Source of the DNA: Candidatus Gastranaerophilales bacterium
GTDB lineage: Bacteria > Cyanobacteriota > Vampirovibrionia > Gastranaerophilales > Gastranaerophilaceae
DNA: 64,000 bases
Assembly (NCBI GenBank): GCA_944324825.1
Contig: CALUXU010000004.1
Span: 62,001 to 126,000 of the forward strand
Direction of reading: 5' to 3'
The notes under the pieces are model-generated. The model did no database searches and had not been told where the DNA came from. It saw only the letters and a program-made list of their open reading frames with translations. Each line of letters begins with the position of its first letter. The stretch's first letter is position 1. This document shows, piece after piece, positions 26,745-35,811 of this stretch. A program made the translations under genes and the position numbers.

Positions 26745-27650
26745 TTATTTTGTACTCATTTTTTCAAGTACATCCTGACAGTCCTCTAACAAGAATTTAG
26801 CAAATTCTTTTGTGTCAACCTGAGTTGCAACGATTGCAAATAAGTCAGGCGGCAATTCCGAAATCATTTTTTGCAGAGATTCATCCTCAAGACCAATCAT
26901 TGATTTAACCATATCAGGTTTTTGGAGCCTTTGAAGCATCATTGTATATGCCTCATTATCAAATACTTCTAATATTTTTTTATCATCATGAGCCATCTGG
27001 AAAACAACCTGAGATTGTACAACAGGATCCATATTTGCCATTGTTTCTTTATACTGTTTCTCCGGCAGATTTGATATCACCTGAATAAGCCCCATTGCAT
27101 CATTTGTATCCGCAGGTTCACCTGTAATACTTTCGACCATTTGAATCAGAATTTCAGGCGGCATATTTTGTAATTGTTTAACCACCTGATCTTTTTCTAC
27201 ATCATCGCTGAAAAAGAATTTTTCAAGCTGTTCTTGAGGCAGCATAGAAATTATTTGTTCAAGAGAGAAGGCTTCAAGAGCTACACTTACCGCTTCATCA
27301 GACGGAACCTCGTTAAACAGTTTAAGAAGCTGTTCTTGAGTGAAGAACCCGAGCCCCAGAACCATATCTTCAGATTCAAGCATCGGCAGAAGTTTTTGCT
27401 GCTGGTCATCTGACATCGCTCTTATTATATTATATTTGTTATTAGGGTCATCAAGCTTGAACCCGTTTATGAGTTCATCCTGATTGCCGAATATTTGACG
27501 TTTATAATCGACAGCCGTTTGGTTGCCCTGCTGGGCTTCTTCTTTAATAATCTCATCAACGGACTTGTTTGCATAATTGCTCATTCTTGTCGTGTTGATG
27601 TTCAGCCTGTCTTGTAAATATACAATGTTAGTGTCGAGTGAAACAGTCAT
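26745..27650 (-). CDS. Unknown helical-repeat protein (MgtE-N/FliG-like)
   Basis: A 301-aa protein of repeated helix pairs with a Leu/Phe/Pro pattern (SDDQQQKLLPMLESED, TQEQLLKLFNEVPSDEAV, SLEQIISMLPQEQLEKFF, PDMVKSMIGLEDESLQKM). The pattern resembles the superhelical N-domain of MgtE and the ARM modules of FliG, but no FliG charged C-terminal motif and no CBS or membrane domain is seen. Residues 1-45 are less ordered. GGGAG precedes the ATG. A scaffold is likely; a flagellar link is tempting because fliPQR are in the genome, but it is only inference. Confidence 0.7.
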   Translation of the reverse strand: MTVSLDTNIVYLQDRLNINTTRMSNYANKSVDEIIKEEAQQGNQTAVDYKRQIFGNQDELINGFKLDDPNNKYNIIRAMSDDQQQKLLPMLESEDMVLGLGFFTQEQLLKLFNEVPSDEAVSVALEAFSLEQIISMLPQEQLEKFFFSDDVEKDQVVKQLQNMPPEILIQMVESITGEPADTNDAMGLIQVISNLPEKQYKETMANMDPVVQSQVVFQMAHDDKKILEVFDNEAYTMMLQRLQKPDMVKSMIGLEDESLQKMISELPPDLFAIVATQVDTKEFAKFLLEDCQDVLEKMSTK

Positions 27651-27791
27651 AATTTCTCCCTTTGCATTTTATTTATATATATTATATATATACTAACGCT
27701 ATAACATTAAAAAAATTGCCTGAATTTTACCCAATTGTAACATTTTTTTAATAATTATGCTATAATTTCTATAAAAAAGAGGGAATGGCAA

Positions 27792-28589
27792 ATGTTGAAA
27801 AAGGCTTTTATTGTAATTTTGGTTTTAGTGTTTACTATGTCCGGCGTTTTTGCAGCGACCACAACAAAGAAAAAGAAAAAACCTTATATCTCTAAAACAA
27901 TAGAAGTTACAACACAAGATTCTCATATAATGAAAGCACAGTTAATGTACCCGAGAACACCTAAGGGGGTTAAGGTTAAAAATCCTTATCCTGTAATTAT
28001 ATTTTTGCACTCCTTAGGGTATTCTTCTTCACAATGGAAGGAGCTGCCTTATACCTTTGTAAAACAAGGTTATGCAGTTATGCTTGTTGATTTAAGAGGT
28101 CACGGAATAAGTAATAAAGATGCAAAATTCAGAGTAAAGTCATGGACGTATTTTACTCCAAAAATATATAAGAAATACCCTTCAGATGTTATTGCTCTAA
28201 TAAACACTGCAAAACAAACAAACAAAAAAGTTTCGTTTTCTAACTATGCAGTAATTGGCGGTGATATCGGGGCAAACACAGGAGTTCTTGTAGGACAAAC
28301 TTTGCCTGTCAAACCTAAAGCGATGGTATTATTAACCCCATATCAGCAGTTTAAAGGCTTAAACATATTTGATTATCAACTGGGAACAACACCAATTCTT
28401 GTAATGTGCTGCAAGAGTGATAAATATGCCGTATGCCAGGAGGTTTCTCTAAAAACATTTTCCAGAGGGAAATTTGTCATAAATAATACAAATTATCCTA
28501 TAAACGGAATGATGATATTACAGCATGATGCGGCTTGCAAGAAAAAGACAATTGAGTTTATAAACCAAAATATGCCGGCAAAAAAATAG
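27792..28589 (+). CDS. Secreted alpha/beta-hydrolase with Asp in the nucleophile position
   Basis: 265 aa with a Sec signal peptide (MLKKAFIVILVLVFTMSGVFA) and a Lys-rich start of the mature part. The alpha/beta fold is shown by FLHSLGYSSSQW (oxyanion region), VDLRGHG and the nucleophile elbow IGGDIGAN. In most relatives the elbow is G-x-S-x-G; here D158 replaces Ser. Acid D210 (CKSD) and His245 (LQHD) are at plausible triad places. Asp nucleophiles are known in haloalkane dehalogenases and epoxide hydrolases, but the overall look is of the dienelactone-hydrolase type. Periplasmic. It could be a changed enzyme or a non-catalytic protein. Confidence 0.85.
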   Translation: MLKKAFIVILVLVFTMSGVFAATTTKKKKKPYISKTIEVTTQDSHIMKAQLMYPRTPKGVKVKNPYPVIIFLHSLGYSSSQWKELPYTFVKQGYAVMLVDLRGHGISNKDAKFRVKSWTYFTPKIYKKYPSDVIALINTAKQTNKKVSFSNYAVIGGDIGANTGVLVGQTLPVKPKAMVLLTPYQQFKGLNIFDYQLGTTPILVMCCKSDKYAVCQEVSLKTFSRGKFVINNTNYPINGMMILQHDAACKKKTIEFINQNMPAKK

Positions 28590-29927
28590 TTATTCTAAGT
28601 CAATCACTGCAACGGATTCGACATGATAGGTGTGACAGAACATATCAAACGGTTGTATAAAGTTGACTTTCCCCCCTTTGGATATCAGATATTCTAAATC
28701 TCTGGCAAGAGTTTGCGGGTTACAGCTTACGTAAATAATTTTTGATTTTGTAACTTTAAGAACACCGTCCAATGATTCTTGCGTGCAGCCTTTTCTTGGA
28801 GGATCAAGAATTGTTACATCAAATTTTTGTTCAGTAGTTTCAAGATATTTCGCAGTATCCATGGCATAGAGATCTACATTATGTATTTTATTTAATTCCA
28901 ATACTTCTTTTGCAAGGCTTATTGACTCTTGATTTTCTTCAACACTCACAACTTTTTGAGAAATATTAGACATTACAATTCCAAAGGCGGCAATTCCTGC
29001 ATAGGCATCAAGGATTGTCGGAGATTCAAAATTTTCTTTTATATACTGTTTTACGTATTGAAAAATATTCTCTGCGCTTTTAGGGTTAACCTGAAAAAAT
29101 GTATTTGCTCCAATTTTAAATGTTATTCCGCATAATTTCTCTTCAATATAATCCTCGCCGCATAAAATTTGAGTTTTATTAGACAGTATTAAATTCGTCT
29201 TTTTATTATTAAAATTTACGCATACTCCGGATATTTTATCAAACCGGTTATAGATATCCTCTCCGAATTGTTTAATTTGTTTTGAAATTTTATTATCATT
29301 TATAACCATCACCAAAAGATTGTTTCCTGTTTCTGCAGATGAACGTATGACAATGTGTTTTAAAATCCCCGAATGAGATTTTTCTCTATAACCCGAAATA
29401 TTATATTTTGGGGCATTTTCTCTTATATAATCAATAATTTCATCACAAATCTCCGGTTGAATCGGGCAGTATTTAATATTTACTATTTCATGAGATTTTG
29501 GTTTATAATAGCCTGCAATAATACGTTTAGAGTTTTTTGTTTCCGATACCGGATACTGGATTTTATGACGATATCCTTTTATTTCCGGAGAAGGGACGGT
29601 TTCTCTGACTTCTAAATTGAGGTTTCTAGAATAATCTTTAACTATTTGTTGTTTTATTTTTAACTGCTCTTTGTAGTCAATAAATTGAATCTGGCAGGCT
29701 CCGCATACTTTTTGCATCGGACAGAAGGGGTTAACCCGATGTGTTGAGGGATTGATTATTTCGACAAGCTGTCCGAATGAATAAGTCTTATTCTGTTTGG
29801 TTATTTTTATTTTTACTCTGTCGCCCGGGCAGGTATTTTCCACAAAAATAACTTTGCCTTCATGTTTTGCAATACCGGCTCCGAGGTTAGAAAGTTCTTC
29901 TATTTCTACAATAAATTCTTGTTCCAT
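28590..29927 (-). CDS. rlmD: 23S rRNA uracil-C5 methyltransferase (RlmD/RumA family)
   Basis: SAM-dependent RNA m5U methyltransferase, 445 aa. The N-terminal TRAM domain is residues 1-60, the [4Fe-4S] cysteines lie in FCPMQKVCGACQIQ (near residues 68-82) and KYCPIQ, and the Rossmann domain has DAYAGIAAFGI, ILDPPRKGC and YVSCNPQTLARDL with the catalytic Cys. The exact target uridine (RlmD, RlmCD or TrmA-like) cannot be set. No ribosome site; TAAAAT ends seven bases before the ATG. Confidence 0.9.
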   Translation of the reverse strand: MEQEFIVEIEELSNLGAGIAKHEGKVIFVENTCPGDRVKIKITKQNKTYSFGQLVEIINPSTHRVNPFCPMQKVCGACQIQFIDYKEQLKIKQQIVKDYSRNLNLEVRETVPSPEIKGYRHKIQYPVSETKNSKRIIAGYYKPKSHEIVNIKYCPIQPEICDEIIDYIRENAPKYNISGYREKSHSGILKHIVIRSSAETGNNLLVMVINDNKISKQIKQFGEDIYNRFDKISGVCVNFNNKKTNLILSNKTQILCGEDYIEEKLCGITFKIGANTFFQVNPKSAENIFQYVKQYIKENFESPTILDAYAGIAAFGIVMSNISQKVVSVEENQESISLAKEVLELNKIHNVDLYAMDTAKYLETTEQKFDVTILDPPRKGCTQESLDGVLKVTKSKIIYVSCNPQTLARDLEYLISKGGKVNFIQPFDMFCHTYHVESVAVIDLE

Positions 29928-29955
29928 AACCTAAATTTTAACACAAGATACAACA

Positions 29956-29981
29956 GGGCTGACAAATTACTTTGTCAGCCC
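29956..29981 (-). terminator. Hairpin after the HD-GYP gene
   Basis: Perfect 11-base stem GGGCTGACAAA/TTTGTCAGCCC with a four-base loop, just past the HD-GYP stop on the minus strand. The following sequence is T-poor on this strand, so termination may be weak. Confidence 0.6.
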
Positions 29982-29988
29982 GAAAATT

Positions 29989-31338
29989 TTAACTGTTTAC
30001 AACGTCATAGAGTGCATCCACAATTATCGGATCCCACTTGGTGCCGGCCTCCTGCCGCATAATTGCGAGAGCCTCTTCCTTAGACATTGCTTTTCTATAT
30101 GCTCTATCAGAGGTCATTGCACAGAAAGCATCCGCAACAGCAATAATTCTGGAGCCAAGAGGAATAGACATTCTCTTTAATCCTTCTGGCTCGCCTGAGC
30201 CGTCATAACGTTCTTTCTGGTAACAAATATATGGTACAACCTCTGACATAAAGTTAATATTCATCAACAGGTTAACACCTACATTGGCATAGTTTTTGAG
30301 TTTATCCCAATCCTCTTTACTAAGCTTGCCCTTAGTTGCAAAGAGTTCTTCAGGAAGTGTAATTTTACCAATGTTTTGTAAAAGTCCTGCATAGTAAATA
30401 AGGTCTTTTGTCTTTTCATTAAGCCCCATTTCTGCAGATATACGTTTTGCCATCTCAGCGGTATTTCGAGAATGAGAAACGCTGTACTGACCTTTGATAT
30501 CAACAGCAGTTGCAAGTGATTTTACAAAAGCCTCCTGATTGTCGCCTAAATCGCCGATAAGAGCTGTTAATTCCGCTCTCATATGGCGAAGGTCAGTCAT
30601 ATCAGCCTCCGGATTATCTATCAATTCGTTTGTATCATTTATTGTTTTTTGAAGCGAAATTGATGTTCCGAATAATCTGGACATTTTCTCAATCAAATCA
30701 ATGAATTCTTCACGAATAGTTTTATCTTTGTACGATTCAATAACAAAAACACCTACAACATTCGCGTTATTATGCATTGGAACTGCCGCAAAAAGTTTTA
30801 TATTCTTTTCCTTTAATTCCGGAAATCCGTCATCAGGATTAGTTATACTGACAGTTTTGATGTTTTTGTAGCATTCTGTTACAGGATTTTCCTCGTCAAA
30901 ATTATATCCGATATCTTTAGAATAAATACTATCCTCTATTTCAAGAGAAGAACCTGCAAATACTAAATCCTTGCTTGCATTATCTAATCCGCAGGCAAAT
31001 TCTTTTTTTAAATATACATGACATATATCAACTTCAAGAATTTGTGCCATTGTTTTTGCAATAGAGTTATAGATAATATAGTCATCTTTTGAATTAAATC
31101 CGATTACACTAAGAGTTTTGTTAATCGAATAAACGGAGATAAGTTCACTTAACTGATTTTTCAGTTTTGCAGTTTTATTTTTTTCGCTGTTACCGATTTT
31201 TTTTGCTAAATCTTCGGAGATAAGATTTTCTGAAATAAAATCTCCGAGGTTAAGTGCAAAAATCTCTTCAAGCGGATCACCGTCAACTAAATCAACGGAA
31301 CGCCCGAATAGGGAAGCGCCTAAGTTTTCTTCTGCCAT
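29989..31338 (-). CDS. GAF plus degenerate HD-GYP protein
   Basis: 449 aa. Residues 70-230 form a GAF-like sensor domain, residues 230-260 a helical linker, and residues 265-445 an HD-GYP domain. The fold is clear (AGLLQNIGKITLPEEL, ERYDGSGEPEGL, IPLGSRIIAVADAF, SDRAYRKAMS), but key residues have changed. The HD pair is Q321-N322, the next His position is Y350, the HH pair is Q374-K375, and GYP reads GEP. Only the first His (H289) remains. Active cyclic-di-GMP phosphodiesterase is therefore unlikely; a receptor or scaffold role is more plausible. A sigma-28-like promoter match lies upstream. AAGG precedes the ATG. Confidence 0.9.
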   Translation of the reverse strand: MAEENLGASLFGRSVDLVDGDPLEEIFALNLGDFISENLISEDLAKKIGNSEKNKTAKLKNQLSELISVYSINKTLSVIGFNSKDDYIIYNSIAKTMAQILEVDICHVYLKKEFACGLDNASKDLVFAGSSLEIEDSIYSKDIGYNFDEENPVTECYKNIKTVSITNPDDGFPELKEKNIKLFAAVPMHNNANVVGVFVIESYKDKTIREEFIDLIEKMSRLFGTSISLQKTINDTNELIDNPEADMTDLRHMRAELTALIGDLGDNQEAFVKSLATAVDIKGQYSVSHSRNTAEMAKRISAEMGLNEKTKDLIYYAGLLQNIGKITLPEELFATKGKLSKEDWDKLKNYANVGVNLLMNINFMSEVVPYICYQKERYDGSGEPEGLKRMSIPLGSRIIAVADAFCAMTSDRAYRKAMSKEEALAIMRQEAGTKWDPIIVDALYDVVNS

Positions 31339-31380
31339 ATTTTCTTACCTTCTTATAATATTATTTGACTTGCATGTTAT

Positions 31381-31407
31381 ATTACGGCATAAATTTTAAA
31401 AACTTTG
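31381..31407 (-). promoter_or_regulatory. Sigma-28-like promoter before the HD-GYP gene
   Basis: On the minus strand CAAAGTTT (31407-31400), 11 bases, GCCGTAAT (31388-31381). This matches TAAAGTTT-N11-GCCGATAA closely and is followed at about 43 bases by the ATG. Confidence 0.55.
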
Positions 31408-31464
31408 ATAATTTTTACAAAAATTATACTTTGGTTATAGAAGGTTTATACTTAAGTGTGAAAT

Positions 31465-33576
31465 TTATATTATATAGTTGTAGATTTGTTGAATCATTGC
31501 GCCAAGTGCCCCCGAGTCACCAAGAAATACACTAAATCTGGCAGAATTTTCTCCTAGCTGCTTCAAATCGTTCAATGCAATAGGCGGCCCGGCAGGAGTT
31601 GTTCTTGCAGGATTCTTAGGGTTTGATAAAATATCCGTTGAACGAAGCAGGCTGATACCCAGATTTACACCGGAAACTTCATATTGAGTCAATCCCTCCG
31701 TTACGATTCCGATACCGTTTGCCCATACTCCTCTCTGCATAGGTGCAGTATTATTGAATGCCTCAAGACCTCTGGTCTTCGGCAGATTTTTCCGAATATC
31801 ATAATCAGGATCAAATTCTCGTGTAATTATTTGATTAGTATCCTCCGAATACGTTTTATAAATTTTTTCTTCTGTATCAAATAAAACCTGCAGATTATGA
31901 TTTGTATAAGTATTAACCCAATCTATTTTAAAATTAATCATATCCGCTTGAGTATCCAATTCGGCTATAACATTTAAAATATCACCAATATCTATCTGGA
32001 ATTGAAGTGCTGAGCGAATAGTACCTTCGTATAAAACCTTTGAGCCGATTAATTTCCCGATTTTCCCGGAATCGTTTTCATCCGGACCTTCGTTATAGCT
32101 GTCGCCTTTATCAATATAATCTATGAATTTCATTTCATAGTTTCCGATTTTGATTTTATCATTTTCAATTGATAAAAATATCTTTGAATTTCCGATACAT
32201 TTATCGGATACAAATACATCCGTCGTTTCAGCTTCAGGAATTAAAGTCATCTTTTTATTTTTATCAATATCGACATTTGCAATATACGTATAAAGCTCAC
32301 AGTAATCCTCCGTTACAGGTACTCTCAAAGTATCCGTTAAAAGTTCCTTTTCAAACCCCATTTGCGTATCAATTAACTGGAATCCGTCAAGCTTTTGAGA
32401 TGTTGAAAACTCAACCGTACCTCTGTATTTTTCTCCAAGGTTGATTATTTCCGTATCTGAAATTTTATTTTTGAATCTTATTTCGTCAATAACAGTATTT
32501 GCAATCTGTTGTATCTTTTTATATCTTACAATATCTTCTCTGTGGACATCGTCTAAAGAGCAGCCGTATATTGAGTCATGCGCCTGATTTTGTAAAAGAA
32601 ATTTATACGCATAATCTATTACTCTTTCGTATTTTGAGGTTTCATGTTTGAAATATTGTCTTAATCTGTCCGCTTTATCCAAAAGATGTGAGGTTTCAAT
32701 ATTTAATCTCTTTAAATCAAGTCTTGAAGAATAGCTGCCTTGAAGCGTAAAAGTTTTAGAATTATCTCTTAGCTCACCCCTATATTCAAATTGAGAGAAA
32801 TTGTTTTTTACAAGCTCTATATAATCAAATATTGAACCGAGTTGGATTTCATAATCCTCAAGTCTTTGATTAACGTCATCAACTATTTGCATAATATCTG
32901 AATGTACTCCAAGATGGTCGCCGCCTATCGGCATTAACAAAACATCTCCGGAATGTTCGGCAATTTTATCAAGCTCTTTTTTTATACATTCCGCTTTTTT
33001 ATCAATATCCATTCTTGATGAAATATAATCATTGAAATAACCTCGGACAAGATTAATGCAATTTATTGAGGATTTATTTTTGTTATCCTCATTTACCCCT
33101 CCCCAGGTAAATTCTGATGGAATATCTCCGCAGCCGCGCCATACGATTGCTGTATTAATTCCGTATTCCTTCAAAAGAGGAATTGTATTCGGAGTATGTC
33201 CGAAGGTATCCGCAAAATACCCGAGAAAATCTTCACATCCCATTTCTCGTGCGTATTTTAGCCCTATTTCAAGATTTTTTCTTATCACTTTTTCATCAGT
33301 TAAAAATTCATCTATCAGACAGTAAAAAGGCCCGATAAAAAGCCGTTTGTCAGATATAAACTTTTTTACCGCATCTGTTTTCTCCGGGCGCATTTCAAGA
33401 TAATCTTCAAGCGCCGCTGTATGCCCGTCAAAATAAAATGAAGGAAGTTTATCGGATTTCAAAAGTTCAAGAATATTATCAAATACTCTCAAAAGGCGCA
33501 TTCTGAATACTTCAAATTCTCTGTACCATTCTCTGTCCCAGTGGGTATGTACAAATCCGATAACTTTTTTCTTCAT
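31465..33576 (-). CDS. Glycoside hydrolase family 38 alpha-mannosidase
   Basis: 703-aa cytoplasmic enzyme (no signal peptide) that releases alpha-linked mannose. The N-terminal catalytic domain has the zinc motif VHTHWDREW (H10, H12, D14 region) and the nucleophile D123 in GYFADTFGHTPN; NQAHDSIYGCSLDDVH is the later metal/active-site segment. Beta-sandwich domains follow. It is somewhat shorter than many GH38 enzymes but ends in a normal-looking domain. Three bases separate it from purA, and its GAGG site lies inside the purA stop region, so it is coexpressed with purA; there is no obvious metabolic link. Confidence 0.92.
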   Translation of the reverse strand: MKKKVIGFVHTHWDREWYREFEVFRMRLLRVFDNILELLKSDKLPSFYFDGHTAALEDYLEMRPEKTDAVKKFISDKRLFIGPFYCLIDEFLTDEKVIRKNLEIGLKYAREMGCEDFLGYFADTFGHTPNTIPLLKEYGINTAIVWRGCGDIPSEFTWGGVNEDNKNKSSINCINLVRGYFNDYISSRMDIDKKAECIKKELDKIAEHSGDVLLMPIGGDHLGVHSDIMQIVDDVNQRLEDYEIQLGSIFDYIELVKNNFSQFEYRGELRDNSKTFTLQGSYSSRLDLKRLNIETSHLLDKADRLRQYFKHETSKYERVIDYAYKFLLQNQAHDSIYGCSLDDVHREDIVRYKKIQQIANTVIDEIRFKNKISDTEIINLGEKYRGTVEFSTSQKLDGFQLIDTQMGFEKELLTDTLRVPVTEDYCELYTYIANVDIDKNKKMTLIPEAETTDVFVSDKCIGNSKIFLSIENDKIKIGNYEMKFIDYIDKGDSYNEGPDENDSGKIGKLIGSKVLYEGTIRSALQFQIDIGDILNVIAELDTQADMINFKIDWVNTYTNHNLQVLFDTEEKIYKTYSEDTNQIITREFDPDYDIRKNLPKTRGLEAFNNTAPMQRGVWANGIGIVTEGLTQYEVSGVNLGISLLRSTDILSNPKNPARTTPAGPPIALNDLKQLGENSARFSVFLGDSGALGAMIQQIYNYII

Positions 33577-33579
33577 AAA

Positions 33580-34854
33580 TTACCTCATAATAGTTTGTTC
33601 TCTATCCGGACCGACACTTATTATCGATATCGAACATTCCAAAAGTTCTTCCAATCTTGCAAGATATTTTTTTGCATTTTCAGGTAATTTATCATACTCT
33701 TTTATTCCGGTTATGTCTACACCCCAGCCGGCATGAGTTTCATAAACAGGTTCTAAGTATTTATGAATAAATACATCTGTCGGATACGAAGTATAAATAT
33801 TACCGTTTCGAGTATCTTTGTAGCCGGTGCAGAGTTTTATTTCGTCAAAAGAGTCAAATACATCTATTTTAGTCAATGCAATAGATGTGAGCCCGCCGAC
33901 AAGCACCGCATACTTCATAATTACAGCATCAAACCAGCCGCAGCGGCGAGGACGGCCTGTCGTAACACCGAATTCATGGCCTATTTCTCTTATTTTATCC
34001 CCTGTTTCATCTTTTAATTCCGTTACAAAAGGACCTTCGCCGACTCTTGTAACATAAGCCTTTGCAACCCCTATTATATCATCAATGATTTTAGGACCGA
34101 AGCCGGAACCTGTTGAAGCTCCGCCGCCTATCGGATTAGAACTCGTTACAAACGGGTATGTTCCGTAATCAACATCAAGCATAACCCCTTGCGCTCCTTC
34201 AAACAGGATTGTATCGTTCTTATGCTCTCTCAACAAATCCTGCCACTCAAAACATACATAAGGCTTAAATATTTGTGCATATTTTTCACATAGTGAGGTT
34301 ATGCATTCTTTTGTAAAAGGCTGCAAGCCATAGACTTTTTCTAATTGTTTGTTTTTGAGAGGTAAAATTATATCCAGTTTTTCGGAAAGCGTTTCAGGAG
34401 AATACAAATCCTGTATTTTTAGCCCGATTCTTGCATATTTATCAGTGTATGTAGGACCTATACCCTTTTTCGTTGTCCCGATTTTACCTTTTGTGCTGTG
34501 AGATTCAGAATATCCGTCAATTTCTATATGATACGGCATTGTGATTGATGCAAGAGGGCTTATCTTTAAATTAGATACATCAATACCCTCTTCAATTAAG
34601 TCCTGTACTTCTTTTTGAAAAGATTCCGGATGAATAACCGTTCCGGGACCAATCATACAAATTTTATTTTTATATAAAATACCTGACGGTATCAGATGGA
34701 ATTTGAAGGTTTTATTATCCGCAACAACAGTATGTCCTGCATTACAACCGCCTTGATAACGGATAATCATATCCGCATTTTGTGCAAGTAAATCAGTAAT
34801 TTTTGCTTTACCTTCATCTCCCCACTGAGCTCCAACAACAACCGTATTTTTCAT
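33580..34854 (-). CDS. purA: Adenylosuccinate synthase
   Basis: GTP-dependent joining of IMP and aspartate, the first committed step to AMP. 424 aa, normal length. QWGDEGKAK (GTP loop with catalytic Asp), GCNAGHTVV with catalytic His, GTTKKGIGPTYTDKYAR, EGAQGVMLDVDYGTYPFVTSS and TTGRPRRCGWFD are intact. The frame is open to an upstream TTG, but AGAGGA with six bases spacing picks the ATG at 34854. Downstream of a hairpin after the NfnA-like gene, upstream of the mannosidase. Confidence 0.97.
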   Translation of the reverse strand: MKNTVVVGAQWGDEGKAKITDLLAQNADMIIRYQGGCNAGHTVVADNKTFKFHLIPSGILYKNKICMIGPGTVIHPESFQKEVQDLIEEGIDVSNLKISPLASITMPYHIEIDGYSESHSTKGKIGTTKKGIGPTYTDKYARIGLKIQDLYSPETLSEKLDIILPLKNKQLEKVYGLQPFTKECITSLCEKYAQIFKPYVCFEWQDLLREHKNDTILFEGAQGVMLDVDYGTYPFVTSSNPIGGGASTGSGFGPKIIDDIIGVAKAYVTRVGEGPFVTELKDETGDKIREIGHEFGVTTGRPRRCGWFDAVIMKYAVLVGGLTSIALTKIDVFDSFDEIKLCTGYKDTRNGNIYTSYPTDVFIHKYLEPVYETHAGWGVDITGIKEYDKLPENAKKYLARLEELLECSISIISVGPDREQTIMR

Positions 34855-34876
34855 AAACAATCCTCTCAAACTAAAT

Positions 34877-34903
34877 AGAGGTTGAACTTTTGGCTCAACC
34901 TCT
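34877..34903 (-). terminator. Hairpin between the NfnA-like gene and purA
   Basis: AGAGGTTGA/TCAACCTCT perfect nine-base stem. On the minus strand it is followed by ATTTAG rather than a long T run, so it may only partly end transcription before purA. Confidence 0.55.
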
Positions 34904-34911
34904 TTTGTTAC

Positions 34912-35754
34912 TTAAACTTTTTCTGCCATCTTTAACAGGTTACAATTTTCTGATCTTCTTCTCTCTTCGTCTTTGTAGATTTTTGTTCTGTTAATAACTT
35001 CGTCAAAGTCGATTTTGTGAGCATCAAAGTCAGGCCCGTCAACACAGGCAAATTTTGTTTCTCCGCCGACTGTCACACGGCAAGCACCGCACATGCCGGT
35101 ACCATCAACCATGATAGGGTTCATGCTGGCTTCGGTATAAATACCTTTATCTCTTGTCATTTCGGCAACAGCTCTCATCATAGGCATTGGACCGACAGCA
35201 ATTGCATAATCCACTTTTTCTGAGTTCATAATTCTTTCAAGAACACCTGTTACAAAACCTTTTTCTCCAAGTGTACCGTCATCTGTTGTTATGAATAACT
35301 CTGTGCAGGCATCTTTCATTTTATCTTGCCAGAATATCAAATCTTTTGTTCTTGCCCCCATAATCATATAAACTTTGTTGCCTGCTTCTTTAAATGCTTT
35401 GGCAATCAAATAACATGGAGCAGCTCCGTAACCGCCTGCAAGACATACTACCGTTCCGTATTTTTTAATATGGGTCGGCTGACCTAAAGGTCCTACGATA
35501 TCAACAAGCTCGTCACCTACTTCTAATTGCGCAAGTTTTTTTGTTGAATATCCAACAGCCATAAATACAAGAGTTAAAGCTCCGGTTTCTTTATTAACAT
35601 CAGCAATAGTCAGAGGAACTCTTTCTCCGTTTTCTTCCGCTCTGAATATAATAAATTGTCCTGCTTTTGCATTTCTTACAACATAAGGTGCATCAATAGT
35701 TATTTCATATTGATTCGGACAAAGTTCTTTTTTTGATAAAATCTTGTAACCCAT
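34912..35754 (-). CDS. NfnA/SudB-type FAD-NAD(P) and [2Fe-2S] flavoprotein
   Basis: 280 aa of the ferredoxin-NADP reductase fold. FAD site: RVPLTIAD (about residues 45-52). NAD(P) site: CLAGGYGAAP (about residues 104-113). C-terminal Cys-rich loop: MCGACRVTV and later FACVDGPDFDAHKIDFDEV, typical of NfnA, SudB and the electron-transfer subunit of dihydroorotate dehydrogenase. The GPDFDAH ending is closest to NfnA. In electron-bifurcating NfnAB or glutamate-synthase-like complexes an adjacent large subunit is usual; none is next to it here. GGGAG precedes the ATG. Confidence 0.88.
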   Translation of the reverse strand: MGYKILSKKELCPNQYEITIDAPYVVRNAKAGQFIIFRAEENGERVPLTIADVNKETGALTLVFMAVGYSTKKLAQLEVGDELVDIVGPLGQPTHIKKYGTVVCLAGGYGAAPCYLIAKAFKEAGNKVYMIMGARTKDLIFWQDKMKDACTELFITTDDGTLGEKGFVTGVLERIMNSEKVDYAIAVGPMPMMRAVAEMTRDKGIYTEASMNPIMVDGTGMCGACRVTVGGETKFACVDGPDFDAHKIDFDEVINRTKIYKDEERRRSENCNLLKMAEKV

Positions 35755-35811
35755 ACTAAACTTCTCCCTAACTTTTAATCGTTACTTTATAAGTTTAGCA
35801 TAAAAATAAGT

